Shown: positions 47,890-57,106 of the stretch, piece after piece
Position numbering within the stretch: the first letter of the stretch is position 1
Layout of the letters: each line of letters starts with the position of its first letter
Assembly (NCBI GenBank): GCA_947178125.1
Contig: CAMWXB010000008.1
Location: 1-64,000, forward strand
DNA length: 64,000 bases
From: an uncultured Lachnospiraceae bacterium
Lineage (GTDB): Bacteria > Bacillota > Clostridia > Lachnospirales > Lachnospiraceae
Direction: 5' to 3'
Translations under genes and position numbers: made by a program
The notes under the pieces: model-generated
Databases searched by the model: none
What the model was told of the DNA's origin: nothing
Seen by the model: the letters and a program-made list of their open reading frames with translations, nothing else

Positions 47890-49317
47890 ATGGGTACTAC
47901 TTCTCAAGCGAGTCAAAGAATCAATGCTTTGCTCGATGAAAACAGTTTCGTTGAGATCGGTGCGTTTGTTACGGCAAGAGCAACGGATTTCAATCTGAAA
48001 CAGACAGAAACTCCTTCTGACGGTGTGATTACCGGCTATGGAGTAATTGACGGCAATCTTGTGTATGTATACAGCCAGGACGCTTCCGTGCTGAACGGAA
48101 CGGTCGGCGAAATGCATGCGAAGAAGATTGCGAACCTCTATGACCTGGCAATGAAGATGGGAGCGCCTGTCATCGGGCTGTTGGATTCTGCAGGTCTGAG
48201 ATTACAGGAAGCAACGGATGCGTTGAATGGTTTCGGTGAGATTTATCTGAAACAGTCACTGGCTTCCGGTGTGATTCCGCAGATTACAGCAGTTTTTGGA
48301 ACCTGCGGCGGCGGACTTGCCGTTGTTCCAGGACTGACGGATTTTACTTTTATGGAAGCGGACAAAGCGAAGTTGTTCGTAAATTCTCCGAATGCGTTGG
48401 AAGGAAATACCATTGCAAAATGTGATACGAGTTCAGCGGTATTCCAGAGCGAAGAAACGGGTAACGTGGATGTTGTTGCCGATGAGGCTTCCATCCTTGC
48501 GCAGATCAGACAGCTGGTTTCCATGCTTCCTGCCAACAATGAAGATGCTGCATGGGATGACTGCACGGATGACTTGAACAGAGTATGCCCGGAACTCGCA
48601 AATTGCGTGGGAGATACTTCTATCGCATTGTCCCAGATCGCGGATAACAATCTTTTTGTAGAAGTTAAGCAGAACTATGCAAAAGACATGGTCGCTGGTT
48701 TCATGAAACTGAACGGCGCAACGGTAGGCGCTGTCGCAAATCGTACAGAGGTTTATAATGAGGAAGGCGAAGTGACGGAGAAGTTTGACGCGGCTTTATC
48801 CGTAAGCGGTGCGGAGAAAGCAGCTGAATTTATCAATTTCTGTGACGCTTTTGAGATTCCCGTTCTGTCCCTTACGAATGTGAAGGGCTTTGCGGCGACC
48901 AAATGTGCTGAGAAGAAGATGGCAAAGGCCGTTGCAAAACTTACATATGCGTTCGCAAATGCGACCGTACCTAAGGTAAACGTTGTGATCGGCAAGGCAT
49001 ATGGCAGCGCTTATGTGGCGATGAACTCCAAAGCGATCGGTGCGGATATTACAATGGCATGGCCGGATGCTGAAATCGGTACGATGGATGCACAGCTTGC
49101 TGCGAAAATTATCTGCGATGGACAAGGTTCCGACGCAATCGATGCCTGCGCAAAAGAGTATGCGGCTTTGCAGAACAATGTAACGAGCGCGGCAAAGAGA
49201 GGATATGTAGACCAGATCGTAGAGCCTGCCGATACAAGAAAATATGTCATCGGCGCTTTTGAAATGCTGGCTGCAAAGAGCGAAGGCCGTCCGGAGAAAA
49301 AACACGGTACAGTTTAG
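47890..49317 (+). CDS. acyl-CoA carboxylase/decarboxylase carboxyltransferase subunit (MmdA-like)
   Basis: crotonase-type CT fold: VIGLLDSAGLRLQEATDALNGFGEIY, FGTCGGGLAVVPGLTDF, GKAYGSAYVAMNSKAIGADITMAWPDAEIG. Confidence 0.85.
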   Translation: MGTTSQASQRINALLDENSFVEIGAFVTARATDFNLKQTETPSDGVITGYGVIDGNLVYVYSQDASVLNGTVGEMHAKKIANLYDLAMKMGAPVIGLLDSAGLRLQEATDALNGFGEIYLKQSLASGVIPQITAVFGTCGGGLAVVPGLTDFTFMEADKAKLFVNSPNALEGNTIAKCDTSSAVFQSEETGNVDVVADEASILAQIRQLVSMLPANNEDAAWDDCTDDLNRVCPELANCVGDTSIALSQIADNNLFVEVKQNYAKDMVAGFMKLNGATVGAVANRTEVYNEEGEVTEKFDAALSVSGAEKAAEFINFCDAFEIPVLSLTNVKGFAATKCAEKKMAKAVAKLTYAFANATVPKVNVVIGKAYGSAYVAMNSKAIGADITMAWPDAEIGTMDAQLAAKIICDGQGSDAIDACAKEYAALQNNVTSAAKRGYVDQIVEPADTRKYVIGAFEMLAAKSEGRPEKKHGTV

Positions 49318-49334
49318 AAAGGATGATACTTAAT

Positions 49335-50057
49335 ATGAAAAAACTATTAGCAATATTAGGTATGATTACCTGTATGGTCGGTCTGGCTGCTTGCGGCACC
49401 GCAGAAAACACTACACCGCTCACCGCGGAAGAAGAGCAGATGATTGCGTTCTATTCACAGAACGTTGATGCGATTCAGCGCATTTGCGAAGCGGGTGCGA
49501 TAGAGGAAAATGCGGACAATGATGTCATTTATAACGGTCTGCTGAGTTTCAACAGCGCAATGACAGATATAGGTAGTTACCTGGGCACAAATGGCGGTGT
49601 AATTGAATACAGCGATGACAGCGATGATTATATCGTCAGAATTAATGTAAACGGTTCTGACCATAATGCCGTTGTAGAACTGGTAGTAACAATGGAAACG
49701 GGAACAGCTCAGTTTACGAGTATTGCAACCAATGTGGAATATTCATTCGGGGAAAAAATGGAGAAAGCGGCATTGAATACCCTGCTCGGCATGGGAACCG
49801 TATTCGTTGTTCTGATTCTGATCAGCCTGATCATTTCTCTGTTCAGCTTTATTCCGAAGCTTTTTGCCAAGAAGAAAGAGCCGGAAAAAGTTCAGCCGGA
49901 GAAGAACGATGTGGTTGCCCAGATCAGTGAAAAAGAGGAATTAAACGACGACCTCGAACTGGTAGCTGTTATTTCTGCAGCGATTGCCGCTTATGAAGGT
50001 TCCGGTTCCACAGATGGTTTTGTTGTAAGATCTATTAGAAAATCATACAAAAAGTAA
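49335..50057 (+). CDS. lipoprotein-type OadG-like (gamma/delta) subunit
   Basis: lipobox MVGLAACG, then soluble domain, then TM LLGMGTVFVVLILISLIISLFSFIPKLF as in OadG; operon position. Confidence 0.75.
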   Translation: MKKLLAILGMITCMVGLAACGTAENTTPLTAEEEQMIAFYSQNVDAIQRICEAGAIEENADNDVIYNGLLSFNSAMTDIGSYLGTNGGVIEYSDDSDDYIVRINVNGSDHNAVVELVVTMETGTAQFTSIATNVEYSFGEKMEKAALNTLLGMGTVFVVLILISLIISLFSFIPKLFAKKKEPEKVQPEKNDVVAQISEKEELNDDLELVAVISAAIAAYEGSGSTDGFVVRSIRKSYKK

Positions 50058-50090
50058 AGGGCGGAAGCCTGGCAGTAATTAGTGAGGATA

Positions 50091-50162
50091 GATTGAAAAA
50101 TAAATCATTAATTTTTCAATCACAGATTTGTGCCGGCGCTGTTAGCGTTTTGGCAGCAAATG
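50091..50162 (+). repeat. intergenic hairpins between OadG-like and biotin-carrier genes
   Basis: GATTGAAAAAT/ATTTTTCAATC then TTTGTGCC..CGCT/AGCG..GGCAGCAAA. Confidence 0.65.
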
Positions 50163-50197
50163 TCGCAGGATGAGAGAGAAAGGAAGGTTTTATAAAA

Positions 50198-50569
50198 ATG
50201 AAAAATTATACAATTACCGTAAACGGAAGCGTATATGACGTAGTAGTAGAAGAGGGTGCAACGAGCGGCGCAGTTGCAGCGGCTCCGGCAGCTCCCAAGG
50301 CAGCGCCGAAAGCTGCCCCTAAAGCAGCAGCTCCCGCAGCAGGCGGTGCGGCTGGCAGCGTAAAGATTGAAGCGGGTGCGGCCGGCAAAGTATTCAAATT
50401 AGAGGCAAGTGTAGGTCAGGCGGTGAAGAAAGGTGATGCTGTTGTAATCCTTGAAGCTATGAAGATGGAGATTCCTGTTGTTGCTCCTCAGGATGGTACC
50501 GTTGCAAGCATTGATGTAGCTGTTGGCGACCCGGTAGAGGCAGGCGCATTACTCGCAACTTTGAACTAA
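50198..50569 (+). CDS. biotin carboxyl carrier protein
   Basis: VVILEAMKMEIPVVAPQDGTV biotinylation motif; Ala/Pro-rich linker. Confidence 0.96.
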   Translation: MKNYTITVNGSVYDVVVEEGATSGAVAAAPAAPKAAPKAAPKAAAPAAGGAAGSVKIEAGAAGKVFKLEASVGQAVKKGDAVVILEAMKMEIPVVAPQDGTVASIDVAVGDPVEAGALLATLN

Positions 50570-50602
50570 GTGTTGGTATAAATTACTTCAGGAGGTAAAA
50601 AC

Positions 50603-51751
50603 ATGGCTTACATAGCAAATACGCTATCCAATCTGCTTCATCAGACAGCCTTCTTTAATCTGACTTGGGGAAACTATCTGATGATCGTGGTAGCGCTGGT
50701 ATTTCTATTTCTGGCTATTCGATTTGAGTTTGAACCGCTTCTTCTGGTTCCGATAGCCTTTGGTATGCTGCTTGTTAATATCTATCCGGATATTATGGCC
50801 GAGTACGGCGAAGGCGGTATGGGCGGCGGCTTACTGTACTACTTCTATAAACTGGATGAATGGGCAATCTTACCGTCGCTGATCTTCATGGGCGTCGGTG
50901 CGATGACGGACTTCGGTCCTCTGATTGCTAATCCGAAGAGCTTTCTGCTCGGTGCGGCAGCGCAGTTTGGTATTTTCGGAGCATACTTTCTGGCAATTTT
51001 TCTTGGATTCAATGATAAGGCAGCGGCGGCGATTTCCATTATCGGTGGTGCAGACGGCCCGACATCCATTTTCCTTGCCGGAAAGCTGCAGCAGACAACA
51101 CTGCTCGGCCCGATCGCGGTAGCGGCATATTCCTATATGTCTCTTGTACCGATCATTCAGCCGCCCATTATGAAACTTTTGACAACAAAGAAGGAAAGAC
51201 AGATCAAAATGGCACAGCTTCGACCTGTTACCAAGCTGGAGAAGATTTTGTTCCCGATCGTTGTTACTATCGTTGTTTCTCTGATTCTTCCGACAACAGC
51301 GCCCCTTGTTGGTATGCTGATGCTCGGTAATCTGTTCAGGGAATCCGGCGTTGTAAGACAGTTGACGGATACAGCTTCCAACGCGCTGATGTATATTGTT
51401 GTTATCATTCTTGGTACTTCCGTAGGTGCGACAACGAGTGCAGAGGCTTTCCTGAATATGGATACAATAAAAATTGTAATTCTCGGTCTCGCTGCTTTCT
51501 GTGTCGGTACCGCGGCAGGTATATTGTTCGGCAAGTTGATGTGTCTCATTACGAAGGGCGCGGTCAATCCGCTGATTGGTTCTGCAGGCGTATCCGCCGT
51601 TCCGATGGCGGCCAGAGTTTCCCAGAAGGTAGGAGCAGAAGAAGATCCTACGAACTTCCTGCTCATGCACGCTATGGGACCTAACGTAGCAGGTGTTATT
51701 GGTACTGCGGTAGCGGCCGGAACCTTTATGGCAGTATTCGGTGTCTTCTAA
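50603..51751 (+). CDS. oadB: Na+-pumping decarboxylase beta subunit
   Basis: polytopic; [58 protein letters not shown]. Confidence 0.95.
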   Translation: MAYIANTLSNLLHQTAFFNLTWGNYLMIVVALVFLFLAIRFEFEPLLLVPIAFGMLLVNIYPDIMAEYGEGGMGGGLLYYFYKLDEWAILPSLIFMGVGAMTDFGPLIANPKSFLLGAAAQFGIFGAYFLAIFLGFNDKAAAAISIIGGADGPTSIFLAGKLQQTTLLGPIAVAAYSYMSLVPIIQPPIMKLLTTKKERQIKMAQLRPVTKLEKILFPIVVTIVVSLILPTTAPLVGMLMLGNLFRESGVVRQLTDTASNALMYIVVIILGTSVGATTSAEAFLNMDTIKIVILGLAAFCVGTAAGILFGKLMCLITKGAVNPLIGSAGVSAVPMAARVSQKVGAEEDPTNFLLMHAMGPNVAGVIGTAVAAGTFMAVFGVF

Positions 51752-51800
51752 GGCGGGAAGAACTTCTGCAAGCCCGGAAGAATGGCGGAGCCATTCTTCC
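51752..51800 (+). repeat. short relative of the stop-codon repeat family, copy E
   Basis: immediately after TAA 51749-51751: GGCGGGAAGAACTTCT...; GGAAGAATGGC/GCCATTCTTCC. Confidence 0.6.
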
Positions 51801-51848
51801 AAAAGGCTTAGAAATAGATGATAGATATTATTGAAGGAGGAAATAGAA

Positions 51849-53276
51849 ATGGCAGAACAGGCTAAAAAACCGATTGGAATCATGGAAACCATTCTGCGTG
51901 ATGCACATCAGTCTCTGATTGCTACGAGAATGCCTACCGAGATGATGCTTCCAATCGTAGAGAAAATGGATAAAGTTGGTTATCATGCGGTAGAATGCTG
52001 GGGCGGCGCGACCTTTGATGCATCCCTGCGTTTCCTGAAAGAAGACCCGTGGGACAGATTAAGAAAATTAAGGGACGGTTTTAAAAATACCAAACTGCAG
52101 ATGCTCTTCAGAGGTCAGAACATTTTGGGATACAGACCTTATGCGGACGACGTAGTGGACAGCTTCGTAGAGAAGTCCATTGCAAATGGTATTGATATCA
52201 TCCGTATTTTTGACTGCCTGAACGATTTGAGAAACTTGCAGGAAGCAGTTAATGCGACCAACAAGGTGAAGGCAAGAGAAGGCAGAGGACATGCGCAGGT
52301 CGCACTTTCCTATACCCTGGGCGATGCTTATACAATGGAATACTGGATGGATATGGCGAAGAAAATTGAAGAGATGGGCGCTGACTCTATCTGTATCAAG
52401 GATATGGCAGGTCTGCTCGTTCCTTATAAGGCTTCCGAAATGATTTCAGCGATGAAGTCAGCGACAAAGCTTCCGATTCAGCTTCATACACACTATACAT
52501 CCGGTGTTGCAGGCATGACTTATCTGAAAGCGGTAGAAGCGGGTGTAGATGTTATCGATTGTGCGATTTCACCTTTTGCTATGGGAACGTCACAGCCGGC
52601 AACGGAAGTTATGGTTGAGACCTTCAAAGGAACTCCTTATGATACGGGATATGATCAGAATCTGCTTGCAGAAATCGCGGATTATTTCAGACCTTACAGA
52701 GACGAGTGTCTTGCGAGCGGTCTGCTGAATCCGAAGGTTATGGGCGTTGATATCAAGACATTGCTGTATCAGGTTCCGGGTGGTATGCTTTCCAACATGG
52801 TAAGCCAGTTGAAAGAGCAGAATGCGGAAGATAAGTATTATGACGTGCTGCGTGAGATTCCGCAGGTAAGAAAAGACCTGGGTGAACCGCCGCTCGTTAC
52901 ACCGTCTTCTCAGATCGTAGGTACACAGGCTGTATTTAACGTACTGATGGGCGAAAGATATAAGATGGCAACGAAAGAGACCAAAGCGGTTCTCCGTGGT
53001 GAATACGGCCAGACCGTTAAACCGATGAATCAGGAAATCATCGACAAGGTCATTCCGGGAGAAAAGAGAATCACCTGTCGTCCGGCCGACCTGCTTGAGA
53101 ATGAGATGGATAAGCTGGAAGCGGAGATGAAGGAATGGAAACAGCAGGATGAGGATGTATTGTCCTATGCGCTCTTCCCGCAGGTAGCGACCGATTTCTT
53201 CAAATATCGTCAGGCTCAGCAGGAAAAAGTTGATATGACACAGGCTGATACCAAAAATAACGCATATCCGGTCTGA
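51849..53276 (+). CDS. oadA: oxaloacetate decarboxylase alpha / carboxyltransferase 5S-type subunit (no biotin domain)
   Basis: IMETILRDAHQSLIATRMPTEMMLPI; ECWGGATFDASLRFLKEDPWDRLR. Confidence 0.94.
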   Translation: MAEQAKKPIGIMETILRDAHQSLIATRMPTEMMLPIVEKMDKVGYHAVECWGGATFDASLRFLKEDPWDRLRKLRDGFKNTKLQMLFRGQNILGYRPYADDVVDSFVEKSIANGIDIIRIFDCLNDLRNLQEAVNATNKVKAREGRGHAQVALSYTLGDAYTMEYWMDMAKKIEEMGADSICIKDMAGLLVPYKASEMISAMKSATKLPIQLHTHYTSGVAGMTYLKAVEAGVDVIDCAISPFAMGTSQPATEVMVETFKGTPYDTGYDQNLLAEIADYFRPYRDECLASGLLNPKVMGVDIKTLLYQVPGGMLSNMVSQLKEQNAEDKYYDVLREIPQVRKDLGEPPLVTPSSQIVGTQAVFNVLMGERYKMATKETKAVLRGEYGQTVKPMNQEIIDKVIPGEKRITCRPADLLENEMDKLEAEMKEWKQQDEDVLSYALFPQVATDFFKYRQAQQEKVDMTQADTKNNAYPV

Positions 53277-53331
53277 ATACGTTAGCATTCAAATAAAGGT
53301 TCTGCTTTGCAGAACTTCCATAGAATAGAAA

Positions 53332-53366
53332 AAAAGTGTCTCTGGCAAAATGCAGGGACACTTTTA
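53332..53366 (+). terminator. terminator at end of decarboxylase operon
   Basis: AAAAGTGTCTCTGGCAAAATGCAGGGACACTTTT. Confidence 0.75.
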
Positions 53367-53403
53367 AAATGAAACAATAAAGTAAAACTATATTGATGTG
53401 TTA

Positions 53404-53432
53404 TTGACTAATATAGTTTTATCGTTTATAAT
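53404..53432 (+). promoter_or_regulatory. sigma-A-type promoter for MCP gene
   Basis: TTGACT-N17-TATAAT. Confidence 0.7.
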
Positions 53433-53632
53433 ATAGTGCAATCAGATAAAAATGGCAGAAGATGCCGGTCATCATAGTTTATATAACTTATTCTTCTTAT
53501 ATAGATCATTCTATGTTACCATATTATTGTGAAGCCATAGAATATGTGATGTGGAGACCGTTTTCGGGTCAAGTCTGACGTATCGCATTATATGGAATTG
53601 ATTTTTATGGTTAATAATATGGAGGGGCGGTA

Positions 53633-55351
53633 ATGAGAGATAAGTTGAATAAGTATCGGATTAGGGAACGGTTGGAGCGTGCGTTTACGATTGCATCCGG
53701 CATTCCCGCATTGGCCGCGGTAGTGGCTTTGGTCACGATTATTGTAGTTGCAGTGGTTTATACCGGTGCGTTGCGGGATTATGGCTTTGCACAAGGTGAT
53801 GTGGGCAAGGCTATGACATATTTTGCCGAGACAAGATCGGCTCTGCGTGGTGTTATCGGCTATGACGAGATGAGCGCAATTGAGGATATGCTGGCATCTC
53901 ATGATGAAAATGTAAGGCTTTTTGAACAGAGTTTTGCTGAATTGGAAGCTGTCATGGTATCGGATGAGAATAAGGCGATTTATCATGAGCTTTCTGCCGA
54001 ACTGGCAGATTATTGGATACTTGAAAATGAAATACTGACATTGGGTACAACGACAGACAGAGCAATTGCCACGGAAGCGCAGAACAGGGCAATGAACGAG
54101 TTGATGCCGTTGTTTGATGAAATATACGAAGAACTGACAAAGATCATGGATGTTAAGGTTGAGCGGGGAAACAGTATTTCCGCAACGATGACGGTCGTAT
54201 GTATCGGTCTGATTGCCGTAATTGCTGTGATCATTGTTGCATCGGTGATATTATCAATCCGTTTGGGAAGAAATATTGCGGACGGCATCTCACGGCCGAT
54301 GAAATTGCTTGGCGGCAGGCTGGAAGGTTTCGCAAAGGGTGATCTTTTCAGTCCGTTCCCGACAGTGGATACGAAAGATGAGGTCGCAGATATGATCAAG
54401 GCTGCGACCGATATGGCAGAAGCGCTTGATTTTATCATTGCGGATATGGAATACACTTTGGGAAGGATGGCAGATTCTGATTATACCGTAAGATCGCGGG
54501 ACGGTTCACGGTATATAGGAGATTTTAAACAGTTGTTCGATTCTTCTAAAAAGTTGAGAGACTGTATGGTCGATACATTGCAGTTTATCGGAGATTCTTC
54601 CGTACAGGTTACGGCTGGCTCAGATAATCTGGCTGAAACATCACAGAGCCTTGCAGAAGGCGCTACGGAACAGGCAAGTGCGGTTGAAGAACTTCAGGCA
54701 ACAATCACAACGATTGCCGAGGCGGCAGAGCAGGCGGCGGCCAATGCCGAAGATGCTTATCAACAATCGCAGGAATATGCAGACCTGGCGGATAACAGCA
54801 GTTCGGATATTAAAGCAATGGTAGAGGCAATGGAACGGATTAATGAAGCCTCAGAGAAAATTGGAAATATTATTTCGGAAATTGAGAGTATTGCGTCCCA
54901 GACAAATCTGCTTTCCTTGAACGCTTCTATTGAAGCGGCAAGAGCGGGAGAAGCAGGAAGAGGATTTTCCGTTGTGGCTGATCAGATCAGGCAGCTTGCG
55001 GAGCAGAGCAGTAAATCAGCAGTGGATACCAGAACATTGATAGAAGGCGCTATGCAGGAGGTTGAAAACGGTAATAAGGTAGCAGAGCGTGCGGTAGCTT
55101 CTATTGGGATAGTCGTAGAAGGTATCAGAAAGGTTGCAGCTTCTTCCAGGGAATTGAGCACTGTTTCCAAAAGTCAGGCGGAAACGATGAAAGAAGCTGA
55201 GGAAGGAATCAATCAGATTTCGGATGTTATTCAAACGAATGCGGCAGTTGCGCAGGAGTCTTCTGCAACCAGCCAGGAGTTGTCCGCTTCAGCAGCTTCA
55301 TTGGATGCTTTGATTGCCAAATTTGAACTGCCACCGGCAAAAAGGGGTTAA
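53633..55351 (+). CDS. methyl-accepting chemotaxis protein
   Basis: two TMs, HAMP, signalling hairpin IESIASQTNLLSLNASIEAARAGEAGRGFSVVADQIRQLAEQS. Confidence 0.96.
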   Translation: MRDKLNKYRIRERLERAFTIASGIPALAAVVALVTIIVVAVVYTGALRDYGFAQGDVGKAMTYFAETRSALRGVIGYDEMSAIEDMLASHDENVRLFEQSFAELEAVMVSDENKAIYHELSAELADYWILENEILTLGTTTDRAIATEAQNRAMNELMPLFDEIYEELTKIMDVKVERGNSISATMTVVCIGLIAVIAVIIVASVILSIRLGRNIADGISRPMKLLGGRLEGFAKGDLFSPFPTVDTKDEVADMIKAATDMAEALDFIIADMEYTLGRMADSDYTVRSRDGSRYIGDFKQLFDSSKKLRDCMVDTLQFIGDSSVQVTAGSDNLAETSQSLAEGATEQASAVEELQATITTIAEAAEQAAANAEDAYQQSQEYADLADNSSSDIKAMVEAMERINEASEKIGNIISEIESIASQTNLLSLNASIEAARAGEAGRGFSVVADQIRQLAEQSSKSAVDTRTLIEGAMQEVENGNKVAERAVASIGIVVEGIRKVAASSRELSTVSKSQAETMKEAEEGINQISDVIQTNAAVAQESSATSQELSASAASLDALIAKFELPPAKRG

Positions 55352-55470
55352 ACAGGTAGAAGCGAACCTCCGAATCAGGGATGATCCGGGGGTTTTTCTG
55401 TATATGATATGCGTGGAATATATTTTTATAAAAAATGCAAAAATGTTCGGAAACGGTTATGTTTTTGCTA

Positions 55471-55511
55471 TTGACTTGGGTAACATAATATATTATAATA
55501 ACATATGTTAT
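55471..55511 (+). promoter_or_regulatory. tetR promoter with overlapping palindromic operator candidate
   Basis: TTGACT-N17-TATAAT (55471-55499) overlapping perfect palindrome ATAACATATGTTAT (55498-55511). Confidence 0.7.
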
Positions 55512-55545
55512 AAAAATATTTTTACATAGGGGTGAGAATTGCGGT

Positions 55546-56100
55546 ATGGCAAGAAAAGAAACGATCACGAGAACGGATATTTTGAATGCGGCATTTGAAA
55601 TGACGATGGAAGAGGGATTTGACCGCGTTACGGCAAGAACTCTTGCAGCAAAAGCCGGATGTTCTACGCAGCCCATATTCAGAGTGTACAAGAACATGGA
55701 AGAACTGGGAGCGGAGTTGTTTGAGCGGGTAGTCGCGTATTTCGACGAATATTATGAGAAATTTCCGAAGAAAAGCGATACGCCTTTTGTCAATCTCGGA
55801 TTTGCTTATATTAAATTTGCACAGGATTATTCCAAGCTGTTCAAGTTGTTATTCGATTCGGAAAATAAGTATGGAAAGAGTCTGTATGATATTTTGAACG
55901 GGAAGGGCGGTTCCGTTGTCAAAGAAGTGAATCATGCAAGATTTGCCGGATGTAACAATCCGAGTGTTATGTTTATGAAGATGTGGATATTTATTCATGG
56001 TGCAGCCTGTATGTCATTGACTGGAGATTATGATTTGAATGAGGAGGAGACCGTTGTACTTTTGGAAGAATCTTATCAAGCTTTCCAGAAAACGCTTTAA
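55546..56100 (+). CDS. TetR/AcrR family transcriptional regulator
   Basis: N-terminal HTH ILNAAFEMTMEEGFDRVTARTLAAKAGCSTQPIFRVYKNMEEL. Confidence 0.93.
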   Translation: MARKETITRTDILNAAFEMTMEEGFDRVTARTLAAKAGCSTQPIFRVYKNMEELGAELFERVVAYFDEYYEKFPKKSDTPFVNLGFAYIKFAQDYSKLFKLLFDSENKYGKSLYDILNGKGGSVVKEVNHARFAGCNNPSVMFMKMWIFIHGAACMSLTGDYDLNEEETVVLLEESYQAFQKTL

Positions 56101-56170
56101 TGGCAGGGGAAAGGGCAGGAAAAGACAGGAAAAGGCAGGAAATGTCAGGAAAGGACATCGGGTGGCTTCG

Positions 56171-57106
56171 ATGGAGAATCGTTACGATATCATTACCAGG
56201 ATCAATCAGTATTATGGAAAAATGAGCAAAGGGCAGAAGACGATTGCGAATTTCATCTATGACCATTATGATCAGGCTGTTTTCATGACGGCGGCGAAAC
56301 TGGGCGATACGGTTGGTGTCAGCGAGTCTACTGTCGTACGATTTGCATCCTATGTCGGTTACAGCGGATACCCGGAATTTCAGAAGGATTTGGAAGAGTG
56401 GGTACAGAATAAAATCAATTCCGTTCAGAAAATCGATGCAAAGTACGGAAGGAGCACGCAGTCGGAGATACTGACTTCTGTGCTGAATGCCGATATCGAA
56501 AAAATAACGGATACAATTGATAATCTCGATCCGGCGGCTTTCGAAACGGCGGTCAGCATTATTCTTGAAGCCAAAAATATTTATATCATGGGCATTCGCA
56601 GCTGTGCGCCATTAGCGGATTTTCTGCATTTTTACCTGAATATGATCCGCGGAAATGTGATCTTGCTCAGATCGACGAGCGTATCGGAGACTTTTGAACA
56701 GATGATCCGGATTGATGAGAAGGACGCGATGATCGGTATCAGCTTTCCGCGCTATTCCATGCGTACATTGAAGGCAATGGAGTTCGCTAATGACAGGAAC
56801 GCCAAGGTGATCGCGATCACTGATACAGTACATTCCCCGATGAACCTGTATTCTTCCTGCAATCTTTTAGCAAGAAGTGATATGGTCTCCATCGTGGATT
56901 CTCTCGTAGCGCCCCTTAGTCTGATCAATGCGCTCGTAGTTGCCATGTGCTTAAAGCGGCCTGCGGATGTAACGAAGAATCTGAAAGAATTGGAAAGCGC
57001 CTGGAATAATTATCAGGTCTATCTGAACGATGAAATCAACTTTATTGATGAAGACTCAATGTTGAATTATCCATTGCGCGATCCTTCAAAGGAAGAAGAA
57101 GCATGA
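56171..57106 (+). CDS. MurR/RpiR family transcriptional regulator with SIS domain
   Basis: GQKTIANFIYDHYDQAVFMTAAKLGDTVGVSESTVVRFA; SIS-type IYIMGIRSC...MIGISFPRYS. Confidence 0.92.
   Translation: MENRYDIITRINQYYGKMSKGQKTIANFIYDHYDQAVFMTAAKLGDTVGVSESTVVRFASYVGYSGYPEFQKDLEEWVQNKINSVQKIDAKYGRSTQSEILTSVLNADIEKITDTIDNLDPAAFETAVSIILEAKNIYIMGIRSCAPLADFLHFYLNMIRGNVILLRSTSVSETFEQMIRIDEKDAMIGISFPRYSMRTLKAMEFANDRNAKVIAITDTVHSPMNLYSSCNLLARSDMVSIVDSLVAPLSLINALVVAMCLKRPADVTKNLKELESAWNNYQVYLNDEINFIDEDSMLNYPLRDPSKEEEA

Noticed and set aside
50870-51892. 340-aa minus-strand ORF opposite oadB
   Set aside because: Antisense shadow ORF; His/Cys/Arg/Asn-rich composition typical of non-coding frames.
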